64,000 nucleotides of DNA from Fontisubflavum oceani (GCF_030407165.1 NZ_CP129111.1:1488001-1552000), one strand, 5' to 3'; numbered from the stretch's first letter, positions 35,214 through 46,232 are shown. Notes: generated from the sequence alone by a model not told the origin. Translations and numbers: made by a program.

Positions 35214-35272
35214 ATTAAAATCTCTGGCCCGCGCGCGTCATCCATGCCACGGCTAGGGCGAAGGGACGCGCG

Positions 35273-36664
35273 ATGGCACAAGCACAGGCGAAATTCCTGA
35301 GCGGAAATCTGTTCCGGCACATCTCGGTGATGTCGCTCACTGCGACAATCGGGTTGATGGCGGTGTTCCTGGTCGATTTTGTCGACATGATTTTCATCTC
35401 GATGCTGGGCAAGGCGGAACTGGCCGCTGCCGTGGGCTATGCGGGCGCAATTCTGTTCTTCACCACCTCCTTCGGGATCGGGATGGCGATCGCTGGTGGC
35501 GCTTTGGTGGCGCGGGCCTTGGGCGAAGGCGATGAGGCGCTGGCGCAGCGGCGGGCCACCAACACGTTGATTTTCGGCGTGGTGTTCGGCGCGATTTTCA
35601 GCGCCGTCGTCTGGACGAACCTGGCCGGTCTGACGGCCCTGGTTGGCGCGAGCGGCGAGACGCAGGAGCTTGCTGTCGACTATTTGCAGATCATTATCCC
35701 ATCGCTGCCCTTCCTCTTGGTCGGCATGGTCGGTGGTGCGATCTTGCGCGCCCATGGCGATGCCCGTCGGGCGATGATGGCGACGATCTGGGGCGGGCTG
35801 GTCAATGCGGTTTTGGACCCGATTTTGATCTTCGGCTTGGATTTGGAACTGACCGGGGCAGCCTTGGCCTCCGTCGCCGCACGGCTGACCATTGCGGCCA
35901 CGGCGTTGATCCCCATCATGCGCTATTACGGCGGCTTTGGCCGCCCAAACTTGCCTGAGATGCGGCTTGATTTGAGCCCGGTTGTGACCTTGGCCTTTCC
36001 TGCGATCCTGACCCAACTCGCGACGCCTATCGGGCAGGCCTATGTCACCCGTTCCATGGCAAGCTACGGCGAGGAGGCGGTTGCCGGTATGGCGATTGTC
36101 GCGCGCCTGACGCCAGTCGCCTTCGGGGTGATCTTCGCGCTCTCGGGGGCCATCGGACCGATCATCGGTCAGAATTACGGGGCCAAGGATTATGCCCGTG
36201 TCCGGCGCGCTTATCGCGACGGCATGGTGTTTACGGCGCTGGTGGTGATCTTGGTCACGGCCGTTCTGTTCGCGATACGCGGGCCGATTGCGGATTTGTT
36301 CCAAGCGTCTGGCATCACCCGCGATCTGGTGTTCCTGTTCTGCGGCCCGCTGGCGCTCGCGTTCTTCTTCAACGGGATGATCTTTGTCTCGAACGCGGCG
36401 TTCAACAATCTTGGCCATCCCTATTATTCAACCTGGATCAATTGGGGTCGCCACACATTGGGCACGATCCCTCTGGTAATCCTTTTCGCGTCCTGGTTTG
36501 GCGCGGCGGGCGTCTTGATTGGCCAAGCGGTTGGCGGGCTGATCTTTGGGCTGATCTCGCTCTGGCTGGCACTTCGGGTGATCGGCAAACAAGAGGCGGT
36601 GGCCGCGCCCGGGGTCTTCCAGCGTCAGGCGCGGCAGCTACAGCTGTTTCACCACCGTCGATAG
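35273..36664 (+). CDS. MATE family efflux transporter
   Basis: A 463-residue protein with twelve hydrophobic helices in two halves, the MATE layout. Recognisable are FLVDFVDMIFISMLGKAELAA, GGALVARALGEGDEA, and the second-half repeat AGMAIVARLTPVAFGVIFALSGAIGPIIGQNYGAK in overlapping helices. Such proteins export cationic drugs or metabolites against sodium or protons. It stands alone. Its 3' end overlaps by 27 bases the 3' end of the convergent gamma-glutamylcyclotransferase gene. Confidence 0.92.
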   Translation: MAQAQAKFLSGNLFRHISVMSLTATIGLMAVFLVDFVDMIFISMLGKAELAAAVGYAGAILFFTTSFGIGMAIAGGALVARALGEGDEALAQRRATNTLIFGVVFGAIFSAVVWTNLAGLTALVGASGETQELAVDYLQIIIPSLPFLLVGMVGGAILRAHGDARRAMMATIWGGLVNAVLDPILIFGLDLELTGAALASVAARLTIAATALIPIMRYYGGFGRPNLPEMRLDLSPVVTLAFPAILTQLATPIGQAYVTRSMASYGEEAVAGMAIVARLTPVAFGVIFALSGAIGPIIGQNYGAKDYARVRRAYRDGMVFTALVVILVTAVLFAIRGPIADLFQASGITRDLVFLFCGPLALAFFFNGMIFVSNAAFNNLGHPYYSTWINWGRHTLGTIPLVILFASWFGAAGVLIGQAVGGLIFGLISLWLALRVIGKQEAVAAPGVFQRQARQLQLFHHRR

Positions 36665-37231
36665 GCTCTCAAGCTGATCATCGACGAAGCGCCGTTCATC
36701 GGCCTCAAGCGGTTGTGCACGTGGGTAGATCGGGGTGGCGCGATCATTCAAGATCGACAAGTCCCAGCCAATGGTTGTCTGAAAGAACTGCGCGGCGCCA
36801 CTTGTGCCGAACTCCCGCAGATAGCCCTGAACCACCGTATCGAGATAGCTGAGCAGGATCGGGTGATCTTCCCCATCGGCTTCGTGGTGTGGCTCAACTT
36901 TGTAGATCTGCACTGCGACGCTGTCTTCGTGGTCATGGCTGATCTCTGCCACCTGATGGCGGGCATAAGCCCGTTCGCGCGCATCGAGCGCGGCCCAGTC
37001 TGCGCCAGGCACCGCCGCGATCAGCCCGTCGATCTCGGCCCCCGGCATCTCGACCGCCGTTAGATACGCCACGCGTCTCAGTCGCGTGCCGCGCCAAGCT
37101 CGCCCCCAGCCCGATACTCGCGCTTTGGTCGCGCGCGGATAGGCATGGGTGGCGCGATTGACCAGGCTGCCATAGCCAAAAAAGAAGGGGTCGGACATGG
37201 GTCTTAGTTTTGAGCCGGCATACGGCTGCAT
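36638..37231 (-). CDS. Gamma-glutamylcyclotransferase family protein
   Basis: A 197-residue protein of the GGCT fold. The substrate loop FFGYGSLVNRATH is at the N-terminus, and a catalytic-type acid lies in DARERAYARHQV. It could cleave gamma-glutamyl peptides to 5-oxoproline, or have another role in this broad family. ATG 37231 has AAGAGG at good spacing. ATG 37198, right before SDPFFFGYGS, is an alternative that matches the usual N-terminus. It is divergent from the riboswitch-gcv operon, with the riboswitch starting about 50 bases away on the other strand. Confidence 0.82.
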   Translation of the reverse strand: MQPYAGSKLRPMSDPFFFGYGSLVNRATHAYPRATKARVSGWGRAWRGTRLRRVAYLTAVEMPGAEIDGLIAAVPGADWAALDARERAYARHQVAEISHDHEDSVAVQIYKVEPHHEADGEDHPILLSYLDTVVQGYLREFGTSGAAQFFQTTIGWDLSILNDRATPIYPRAQPLEADERRFVDDQLESLSTVVKQL

Positions 37232-37278
37232 GCAAGCCTCTTGCCGGAATCAAAAATCTGGGTATTTTGGGCGCAGTT

Positions 37279-37438
37279 CAGGCAGGGAGAAGCTGGCGCA
37301 TGCGCCGGTGCCGAAGGAGCAACCGCCCCGGTAAACTCTCAGGCAACAGGGACCTGTTTGAGCAATAGAACTCTGGAGAGAGGCGCGGGGACCGCGTCCG
37401 CCGAAGGGATAACGATCTCAGGCGAAAGGACAGAGGGG
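37279..37438 (+). ncRNA. Tandem glycine riboswitch
   Basis: Two glycine aptamers in series upstream of gcvT. Aptamer 1 (about 37279-37358) contains GTGCCGAAGGAGCAA and AACTCTCAGGCAACAGGGAC. Aptamer 2 (about 37371-37438) contains CCGCCGAAGGGATAACG and ATCTCAGGCGAAAGGACAG, closed by CTCTG/CAGAG. Both carry the conserved CCGAAGG and CTCAGGC cores. Binding glycine normally turns on the cleavage genes, which fits gcvT-gcvH-gcvP downstream. Confidence 0.95.
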
Positions 37439-37476
37439 GCATCGAGACGCGCGCATGAGGCGCGGGTGATACGATG

Positions 37477-37501
37477 CCGGGCCGCGCCCCGGTGACCGGG
37501 G
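37477..37501 (+). promoter_or_regulatory. Candidate expression platform sequestering the gcvT ribosome-binding site
   Basis: CCCCGG (37487-37492) can pair with CCGGGG (37496-37501), hiding the G-rich ribosome-binding site of gcvT. CCGGG (37477-37481) can instead pair with CCCGG (37488-37492), freeing it. The two stems are mutually exclusive, as expected for a translational switch. The complementarity is visible in the sequence; the switching is inferred. Confidence 0.45.
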
Positions 37502-37506
37502 GGAAC

Positions 37507-38606
37507 ATGGCCGAGTTGAAGCGCCTGACATTACATGATCTGCACGCCGAATTGGGCGGCAAATTCGTGCCGTTTGCGGGCTATGATATGCCCGTGCAAT
37601 ACGCCGCCGGTGTGATGGCCGAGCATTTATGGTGCCGGGAGAAGGCGGGGCTCTTCGATGTCAGCCATATGGGGCAGGTGCTCTTACCGCTGGATCAGGA
37701 CGCGGCGCTTGAAGCTTTGGTGCCGGTCGATGTGATCGACTTGGCGCCCGGACGTCAGCGGTACGGGCTGTTCACCAATGACGCAGGTGGGGTGCTTGAC
37801 GATCTGATGATCGCCCGCCGTGCGGAGGACCTGTTTCTGGTGGTGAATGCCGCGTGTAAGGATGCCGATATCGAGCATCTTGCGGCGCATCTTTCGGGTG
37901 TGCAGCCGGTGGAGGGCCGAGCGCTTTTGGCGTTGCAAGGCCCTATGACCGAAGCCGCCTTGTCGCGGGTGTTGCCAGAGGCGGCCGAGATGCGGTTCAT
38001 GGATGTGGCGCAGATGGATTGGCAAGGTGCGGAGCTTTGGCTGTCACGGTCCGGCTATACGGGCGAGGACGGGTTTGAAATCTCGGTGCCGGAGGCCAAG
38101 CTGACGCTTTCGCCCGGGCGCTGCTGGAGATGGATGAGGTTGCGCCGATTGGTCTCGGCGCACGCGATAGCTTGCGATTGGAAGCCGGGCTGCCGCTTTA
38201 TGGCCAAGACCTAAGCGCGGAGATCACGCCGATCGAAGCGCGGCTTGGCTGGGCGATCTCGAAAGTGCGCCGGGCGGATGGCGCGCGCGCAGGCGGGTTC
38301 CCCGGCGCGGACCGGATTTTGACGGAGATGGCCGATGGCGCGCCGCGCAAGCGCGTCGGGCTGCGCCCAGAAGGTCGCGCGCCGATGCGGGCTGGCGTGC
38401 CGCTATTTGACAGCGCGGAAGGTGGCACAGAGATCGGCGTCATCACATCGGGCGGCTTTGGCCCGTCGGTGGGTGGCCCGATCGCAATGGGCTTGATCGA
38501 CAGCGCCACCTCATCCGATGCTGTGATCTATGGCGAAGTGCGCGGCAAGCGCTTGCCCGCCATCCAAACCGCCACACCATTTTATAAGCAAAGCTACAAA
38601 CGTTGA
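37507..38606 (+). CDS. gcvT: Glycine cleavage system aminomethyltransferase, T-protein (frameshift at about 38100)
   Basis: About 366 residues after correction. The N-terminal part (LHAELGGKFVPFAGYDMPVQY, LFDVSHMGQVLL, YGLFTNDAGGVLDDL) and the C-terminal part (LGARDSLRLEAGLPLYGQDL, RVGLRPEGRAPMR, ending PFYKQSYKR) are typical T-protein. It moves the aminomethyl carbon from lipoyl-GcvH to tetrahydrofolate and releases ammonia. The frames join at 38098-38101: GCCAAGCTGACG should read GCCAAGGCTGACG, one G missing. ATG 37507 follows a G-rich ribosome-binding site controlled by the riboswitch. Confidence 0.93.
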
Positions 38607-38622
38607 GCGAGGGAGACGACAG

Positions 38623-38985
38623 ATGAAATACACAGAAGAGCATGAATGGCTGCGCGTCGACGGCGATGTCGTGGTTGTGGGCATCACGGAACATGCCGCG
38701 ACGCAATTGGGCGATGTGGTGTTCGTGGAACTGCCCGAAGAGGGTACTGAGGTGGCCAAAGATGACGAGGTTGTCGTGATCGAGAGCGTGAAGGCCGCGT
38801 CCGACATCCTGGCCCCGCTCGACGGCGAGATCGTTGAGGTTAATGGTCCGCTCGCGGACAATCCGGGCATGGTCAATGAAGACCCGACCGGCGATGCCTG
38901 GTTCTTCAAAATGAAGATCGCCGATATGAGCGCCATGGACGAGATGATGGATGAAGCCGCCTATAAGGACTTCATCGGAGACTGA
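38623..38985 (+). CDS. gcvH: Glycine cleavage system H-protein
   Basis: A 120-residue lipoyl carrier. The lipoylation lysine is in VVVIESVKAASDILAPLDGE, and the opening KYTEEHEWLRVDGD is the family start. It shuttles the aminomethyl group between P- and T-proteins. ATG 38623 (after GGGAGACGAC) is chosen over upstream in-frame starts inside gcvT. It lies 16 bases after gcvT. Confidence 0.97.
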   Translation: MKYTEEHEWLRVDGDVVVVGITEHAATQLGDVVFVELPEEGTEVAKDDEVVVIESVKAASDILAPLDGEIVEVNGPLADNPGMVNEDPTGDAWFFKMKIADMSAMDEMMDEAAYKDFIGD

Positions 38986-38996
38986 CGGATTTGTGC

Positions 38997-39026
38997 ATCG
39001 CCAAGCCTTCGTGAGGGCTCGGCGAT
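38997..39026 (+). promoter_or_regulatory. Hairpin between gcvH and gcvP
   Basis: ATCGCCaAGCC (38997-39007) and GGCTcGGCGAT (39016-39026) form an 11-position stem with one mismatch and an 8-base loop. There is no clear T-run. It is probably an mRNA processing or stability element that sets the H/P-protein ratio; this role is inferred. Confidence 0.5.
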
Positions 39027-39080
39027 CCTTGTGACCGTTCCGAACACTGGCCTTGCGCCGCAGACCTGGAGAGCCCGGAT

Positions 39081-41917
<2,837 letters not shown>

Positions 41918-42258
41918 GATGCGGTCCGTTTGAGTTCGTCGAGGCACAGGTAGGGCGTTCGGTTGGCGCCTGTTTTGAGGCTAAACGGTCTCTCGTCGGA
42001 AAAAGGGGCGGGAGATTGATTAAGGCGGATTTGCCAAGTGAAAACCTGTAGACGCCTGCACATGGGGCCAGCCTAAACGCCGCAACACTGTTTGGGTGCC
42101 GCACCGACCAGCAGCACCGCGGATGATCTGGACGGTCTCGATTCCGTCTTAGGCGTCGTTTGAGCTCACTGCGACATCGGTTGTTTGCATTATGGCGGCC
42201 CAATGATTGCGCAACGGTAGGGACACCGCAAGATAACCGCTATTCGGCCAACGGTCGT
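41918..42258. other. Intergenic stretch between gcvP and the sigma factor gene
   Basis: About 340 bases between two convergent genes. No convincing open frame, RNA gene or clear intrinsic terminator is visible. Confidence 0.5.
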
Positions 42259-43119
42259 TCAGGTGAAATACTCTGGCCCGAAATTCCGCAGGTACATACT
42301 CTCTCGCAGGCGCTCGAAACCGCGCTCGCGGAGCTGTCGAATCCGTTCCCTCGAGACGCCGTATTGCGCACCGAGACATTCAAGCGTCGCGGGTGGGTCA
42401 TGGAGTTGGGTCGCGACGACGATATCGCGTTCCCGGTCAGGCAAGCCGGATAAGGCATCGACAAGCGCCCGGCGCAGTGCTGTCGCTTCGAGCTTTCGCA
42501 GGGGCGCGGGATCCTCGAGACTGTCCGGATCAACCAGGAGCGCGATACGATCTTCCCCATCATCGCCAAGGGCGGGTGCGTTCAGGGAATGATCGCGACC
42601 GCTGATTTGCGCACGCAACTCAGCAACCCGTTCGATATCTATGCCGAGCGCCTCGGCGAGCCGTTTGTCGGCCTCCGCACGGCTAATCCGCAGCCCGGTC
42701 GCCATCTCAGCCTCAAGAGCCGCGATTTGCGCCGCTGCCTTGCGGGTTTGCGCGGAGTTGGGCCGCTTGACGATCGACTTATTGGCGCGTGCATAATCCT
42801 GAATCTCGGCGCGTATCCACCAGATTGCATAGCTGGCAAAGCGATTTTCGCGATCGACATCGAACCGGTCGGCGGCCTTCATCAGCCCGATATTCGCTTG
42901 CTGGATCAAATCCGGGTCAGCCTGTCCAGACCCTCGCATGAAGCGTTTCGCAATCGACGCGGCCAAGGGGGCAAAGGCATGGATCAGCTTGTCGCGGGCG
43001 CGCCGGTCGCCGCGGTCCTGCCAGGCGCGAACCAGATGACGTTCCTCCTCCGCGGAGAGCATGTCGGCACTGCGCCTGCGGCGCGCGTGGCGGCCGAAAT
43101 TGGGGACAGGTTTGTTCAT
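42259..43119 (-). CDS. rpoH: RNA polymerase sigma factor of the RpoH (sigma-32) group, RpoHII-like
   Basis: A 286-residue sigma-70 family factor. Region 2 has FAPLAASIAKRFMRGSG and QQANIGLMKAADRFDVDR, with the -10 recognition segment FASYAIWWIRAEIQDYA. Region 4 has LECLGAQYGVSRERIRQLRER. The RpoH box region (KSIVKRPNSAQTRKAA) is diverged, as in the second RpoH of Rhodobacter relatives, which serves oxidative and photo-oxidative stress. It is transcribed away from the MarR/Mrp/Nfu operon, and the two share an 86-base promoter region. RpoHI versus RpoHII is inferred. Confidence 0.88.
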   Translation of the reverse strand: MNKPVPNFGRHARRRRSADMLSAEEERHLVRAWQDRGDRRARDKLIHAFAPLAASIAKRFMRGSGQADPDLIQQANIGLMKAADRFDVDRENRFASYAIWWIRAEIQDYARANKSIVKRPNSAQTRKAAAQIAALEAEMATGLRISRAEADKRLAEALGIDIERVAELRAQISGRDHSLNAPALGDDGEDRIALLVDPDSLEDPAPLRKLEATALRRALVDALSGLPDRERDIVVATQLHDPPATLECLGAQYGVSRERIRQLRERGFERLRESMYLRNFGPEYFT

Positions 43120-43137
43120 AAGCTCGGACTCATTTAG

Positions 43138-43195
43138 TATCGAAGCGAAACTAATCAGATCGGCCCGGTGTTGTCAAAGTGATTTCGATTCGATA
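43138..43195. promoter_or_regulatory. Paired inverted TATCGAAkCGAAA elements in the sigma factor/MarR divergent promoter
   Basis: TATCGAAGCGAAA (43138-43150) and its inverted copy TTTCGATTCGATA (43183-43195) match at 12 of 13 positions. One arm overlaps the sigma gene -10/start region; the other lies just upstream of its -35 and 10 bases from the MarR ATG. This placement suits an operator for the MarR protein controlling both directions. Confidence 0.55.
43149..43177 (-). promoter_or_regulatory. Sigma-70-type promoter for the rpoH-like gene
   Basis: On the minus strand TTGACA (43177-43172) and TTAGTT (43154-43149) are separated by 17 bases, about 30 bases before the ATG at 43119. The -35 is a perfect consensus match; the -10 is weaker. 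An overlapping TTGTCA on the plus strand (43171-43176) could be the -35 of the MarR operon. Confidence 0.5.
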
Positions 43196-43205
43196 CCAGT
43201 TGACT

Positions 43206-43808
43206 ATGATCAATGAACACCAGACGCCGGATCGAATCGCTGAATTGCTGGTCCATGTGGGCCGCGCTGCGCGCAGTGAGGACGGACGCTCGGAGTTGAC
43301 GGCGGCGCAGTGGACCTGCTTGCGGTTCTTTGCGCGGGCCAACAGCAACACGCGGACGCCATCAAACTTCGCCAGTTTCCAGGCGACGACGCGGGGGACG
43401 GCCTCGCAGATCATCAAATCGCTGGAAAGCCGGGGCCTGATTGCCCGGCGGCGCTCAGACCGAGATGGGCGGAGCGTGTGCTTCGACCTGACAGAGGTCG
43501 GGCAGGGGATGCTGATGCAAGATCCGCTGCGCGATCTGATGGGTGTGATTGATGAGCTCGGCGCCAAAGAGCGCGACCGTTTCTTGGAAACATTGTCGCG
43601 ACTGGCGACGACGCTTGCCAGCCTGAGGGAGGTTCCGTCTTTCGGCACCTGCGACGATTGCAGCCATTTCTCATCGGACGGGGGCACGGCTTATTGCGCC
43701 TGCATTTCGGCGGAGCTTGCCACCGAGGAAATCGACAAGCTGTGCGCGAGTTATCGCGGACCAAGCCAGACATTGAAGACGGAAGGAGAACGGGATGACC
43801 GGGCCTGA
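43206..43808 (+). CDS. MarR family regulator with a five-cysteine C-terminal tail
   Basis: A 200-residue protein. Residues about 1-140 are a MarR winged helix (LTAAQWTCLRFFARANSN; GTASQIIKSLESRGLIARRR and the wing DRDGRSVCFDL). The tail carries C149, C152, C164, C166 and C180 (CDDCSHF, AYCACISAE, KLCASY), a spacing suited to binding an Fe-S cluster or zinc. It overlaps an Mrp-type Fe-S carrier gene by 14 bases, which favours an Fe-S sensing role; that is inference. No ribosome-binding site precedes ATG 43206, so the message may be leaderless. An in-frame GTG at 43179 is less likely. Confidence 0.88.
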   Translation: MINEHQTPDRIAELLVHVGRAARSEDGRSELTAAQWTCLRFFARANSNTRTPSNFASFQATTRGTASQIIKSLESRGLIARRRSDRDGRSVCFDLTEVGQGMLMQDPLRDLMGVIDELGAKERDRFLETLSRLATTLASLREVPSFGTCDDCSHFSSDGGTAYCACISAELATEEIDKLCASYRGPSQTLKTEGERDDRA

Positions 43809-44961
43809 GCAAACCGCGGGACCCCGCATGATCGCCATCAGCAGCGGCAAGGGCGGAGTCGGCAAATCGACGGTCACGGCCAATATCGCCGTCGCGATGG
43901 CCGAGGCAGGCCTGTCCGTTGGCGTGGTGGATGCCGATATCTATGGCCCGTCGATCCCAGGTATGCTGGGCATTCCGGGTACCAAGCCCGCCATGACGCC
44001 GCAGCAAATGGTGATCCCGGCCGAGGCGCATGGCGTGAAGGTCATCTCCATGGGGATGCTGACCGATGATGACAAGCCCGCGATCCTGCGCGGCCCGATG
44101 GTCACCAAATATCTGCAGATGTTCGTCAAGCAGGTCGATTGGGGACAGCTTGATGTGCTCCTTTTGGACCTTCCGCCAGGCACCGGTGACATTCAACTGA
44201 CGCTGGCGCAGGCGTTTCCGCTCGCCGGTGCAGTCGTGGTCAGCACGCCGCAAGATGTGAGCCTCAAAATCGCCCGGCGCGGGTTGCGGATGATGGAACA
44301 GGTGAATGTGCCGATCCTGGGCGTGATCGAGAATATGAGCGGGTTTACCTGCCCGTCCTGCGGAACGGTGACGCATATCTTCCACCAAGGTGGCGGAGAA
44401 GCCATCGCGCAGGAGTTGGGTGTGGCGTTTCTGGGCAAGGTTCCGCTTGATCCCAATGTCGTGGATTGCGGCGACGATGGCACCCCTCTGGTCAAGGCGG
44501 CTCCAGGCAGCCCGGCGGCCACGGCTTATTGCCAAGTCGCGGCGGCATTGGCACAAACCGGTGATAGCACAGGGGGCATTGCGACGCCCTTTGCGTGGTC
44601 CATCGCCGATGGCGCTGGCAAGCCGATGCCAGCGGTGCCCGTCACAGGGGGTGCGCCGGACAAGCTGGCGGCATTGGACCATGACGATGGCGGCCTGACG
44701 CTGCGTTGGGCCGATGGATTTGAACAGCGCCTCGCCCAACGCGATCTACGCCTGGCCTGTACCTGCGCCCAATGTCGCGACGAGATGACGAGTGCGCGTC
44801 TGCTTGACCCCGATACGGTGCCGCTCGACACGCGGATCACGCGGATTTGGAGCATCGGGAATTATGCGCTGGGCCTGTCTTTCACCGACGGGCACGACAC
44901 TGGCATCTACACATTCAAGGCACTCCGCGCGATGCATGGGACGGAGCTTGAAGATGTCTGA
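43795..44961 (+). CDS. Mrp/NBP35-type P-loop ATPase fused to a C-terminal DUF971 domain
   Basis: A 388-residue protein. Residues about 10-255 are an Mrp/ApbC ATPase with the deviant Walker A ISSGKGGVGKSTVTANIA, VDADIYGPSIPGML, LLLDLPPGTGDIQLTLAQ and the cluster-binding CPSC at 186-189. Residues about 285-388 are a DUF971 domain (LTLRWADGFEQRL, ACTCAQCRDEMT, ITRIWSIGNYALGLSFTDGH), found elsewhere as a stand-alone protein or at the start of gamma-butyrobetaine hydroxylases. It should bind and transfer Fe-S clusters. Notably this form lacks the N-terminal MIP18-like domain of many bacterial Mrp proteins. It overlaps the genes on both sides. Confidence 0.92.
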   Translation: MTGPEQTAGPRMIAISSGKGGVGKSTVTANIAVAMAEAGLSVGVVDADIYGPSIPGMLGIPGTKPAMTPQQMVIPAEAHGVKVISMGMLTDDDKPAILRGPMVTKYLQMFVKQVDWGQLDVLLLDLPPGTGDIQLTLAQAFPLAGAVVVSTPQDVSLKIARRGLRMMEQVNVPILGVIENMSGFTCPSCGTVTHIFHQGGGEAIAQELGVAFLGKVPLDPNVVDCGDDGTPLVKAAPGSPAATAYCQVAAALAQTGDSTGGIATPFAWSIADGAGKPMPAVPVTGGAPDKLAALDHDDGGLTLRWADGFEQRLAQRDLRLACTCAQCRDEMTSARLLDPDTVPLDTRITRIWSIGNYALGLSFTDGHDTGIYTFKALRAMHGTELEDV

Positions 44962-46231
44962 CCCGACAACGCGGCGGCGCATCCGGGCCCAAAGCTCGGC
45001 AAGCGATGAAAACGCCATGGGCTTTGTTCTGGATGCGCCTCTGCAATCCGGCAGCCCGCTCCGTTTTGATGCGCCGGACGGCCCGCTGCTGGCGCGGGCA
45101 CTTTTCGCGATCCCTGGCGTGCGGCGGATCGAAGTGACAGGGGCAACGATCTGGGCAAAGAAGACCGAAGCCGCCGATTGGGACAAGCTGAAGCCTGCCA
45201 TCGCCGCCGTCATCCGCCATGTGCTTGACGAGACTGAGGCCCCGCTCCTCTGGGAAGACGCCCCGGACGACGCTGACCCAGATGCGGTGCTGTTCCGAGA
45301 GGTTGAGGATTTGCTCGACCGCCAGGTCAATCCCGCCGTCGCCGCCCATGGCGGGCAAATCTCGGCGGATCGTGTTGAAAGCGGCGCGGTTTATCTGCGC
45401 ATGTCCGGCGGTTGCCAGGGGTGTGCAGCCTCGTCCGCCACGCTGCGCGAAGGCGTCGAACGGATGCTGCGCGCCGCCCTGCCGCAGATCCGCGAGATCG
45501 TGGATGTGACGGATCATGCCGCGGGCAGCAATCCGTTCTATGCGCGCGACGATGGGCCGTCGCCGGTGCTGAACCGGCCCGTTCCGGAGGGTGTGATCGA
45601 TTGGGACGATGGGCATATCATCGTTGACCCGGCGTATCTTGCACCGAAGCTTGGCCTGACAGAAGATGCATTGCGCCTGGGTCTGCAGCTTGGCGATGTT
45701 ACTGGTGTGACCGAACGCGGCGAAGGCGCGGATGCGGGTAAGACGCGAGTCATTATGCGCACGACCACCCGTGCTTGGGCGGCGGAGGTCTTAAGCGATG
45801 GAACGGCGCGAGAAATCCCGCCGCCGCGCGAAGCCGGGGCCGCCGTGAACCGGGAGCGTGAGCTTGCCGACCGGGTGCGGGCCTATCTTGTGGCGCGCGC
45901 TCCGAACCAGGCACCGGTCACTTACGGGGCGCTGGCGCGCGCGCTTGGGCTTTGGGCACCGGGCTCCGTCCGCAAGATCACGCGCGCGCTTGAGACCACG
46001 ATGCGGGAGGACGCGGCGGCAGATCGGCCTTTCATCGCTGCGCGCGCCGTCAGCCGCGGACAAGGCAGCTTGCCCGGCAAAGGCTTCTTTGAGCTGGCCC
46101 GCAGCCTGTCGCGAGGACCGCACAACGGCGAAAGCGATCAGGACTTCTATGACAGCGAATGCGCCCGCCTCAATCAGGCGCTTGTCGATGCGGGTGACCA
46201 GATATCGAGCGCTGAGAGCCAAGTTCGGTAA
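44954..46231 (+). CDS. Nfu/NifU-type scaffold fused to DUF6522 and a C-terminal uncharacterised domain
   Basis: A 425-residue, apparently four-part protein. Residues about 15-90 resemble the Nfu N-terminal domain (ARALFAIPGVRRIEVTGATI). Residues about 110-180 are the NifU C-terminal domain (VNPAVAAHGGQISADRVE) with the cluster-binding pair C154/C157 in GGCQGCAASSATL. Residues about 205-290 resemble DUF6522 (VDPAYLAPKLGLTEDALRLG). The rest (about 300-425) opens with a winged-helix-like segment (VTYGALARALGLWAPGSVRK) followed by GSLPGKGFFELAR. Stand-alone Nfu proteins are about 190 residues, so this extension is unusual. It overlaps the Mrp gene by 8 bases. Confidence 0.88.
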   Translation: MSDPTTRRRIRAQSSASDENAMGFVLDAPLQSGSPLRFDAPDGPLLARALFAIPGVRRIEVTGATIWAKKTEAADWDKLKPAIAAVIRHVLDETEAPLLWEDAPDDADPDAVLFREVEDLLDRQVNPAVAAHGGQISADRVESGAVYLRMSGGCQGCAASSATLREGVERMLRAALPQIREIVDVTDHAAGSNPFYARDDGPSPVLNRPVPEGVIDWDDGHIIVDPAYLAPKLGLTEDALRLGLQLGDVTGVTERGEGADAGKTRVIMRTTTRAWAAEVLSDGTAREIPPPREAGAAVNRERELADRVRAYLVARAPNQAPVTYGALARALGLWAPGSVRKITRALETTMREDAAADRPFIAARAVSRGQGSLPGKGFFELARSLSRGPHNGESDQDFYDSECARLNQALVDAGDQISSAESQVR

Positions 46232-46232
46232 A

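Noticed and set aside
35165..36418. 417-residue minus-strand frame opposite the MATE gene
   Set aside because: It is a high-GC shadow of the MATE coding frame: composition rich in Arg, Gln, His and Asp, no ribosome-binding site, no motif.
43414..44739. 441-residue minus-strand frame opposite the MarR and Mrp genes
   Set aside because: It spans two real genes in antisense and is explained by codon bias.
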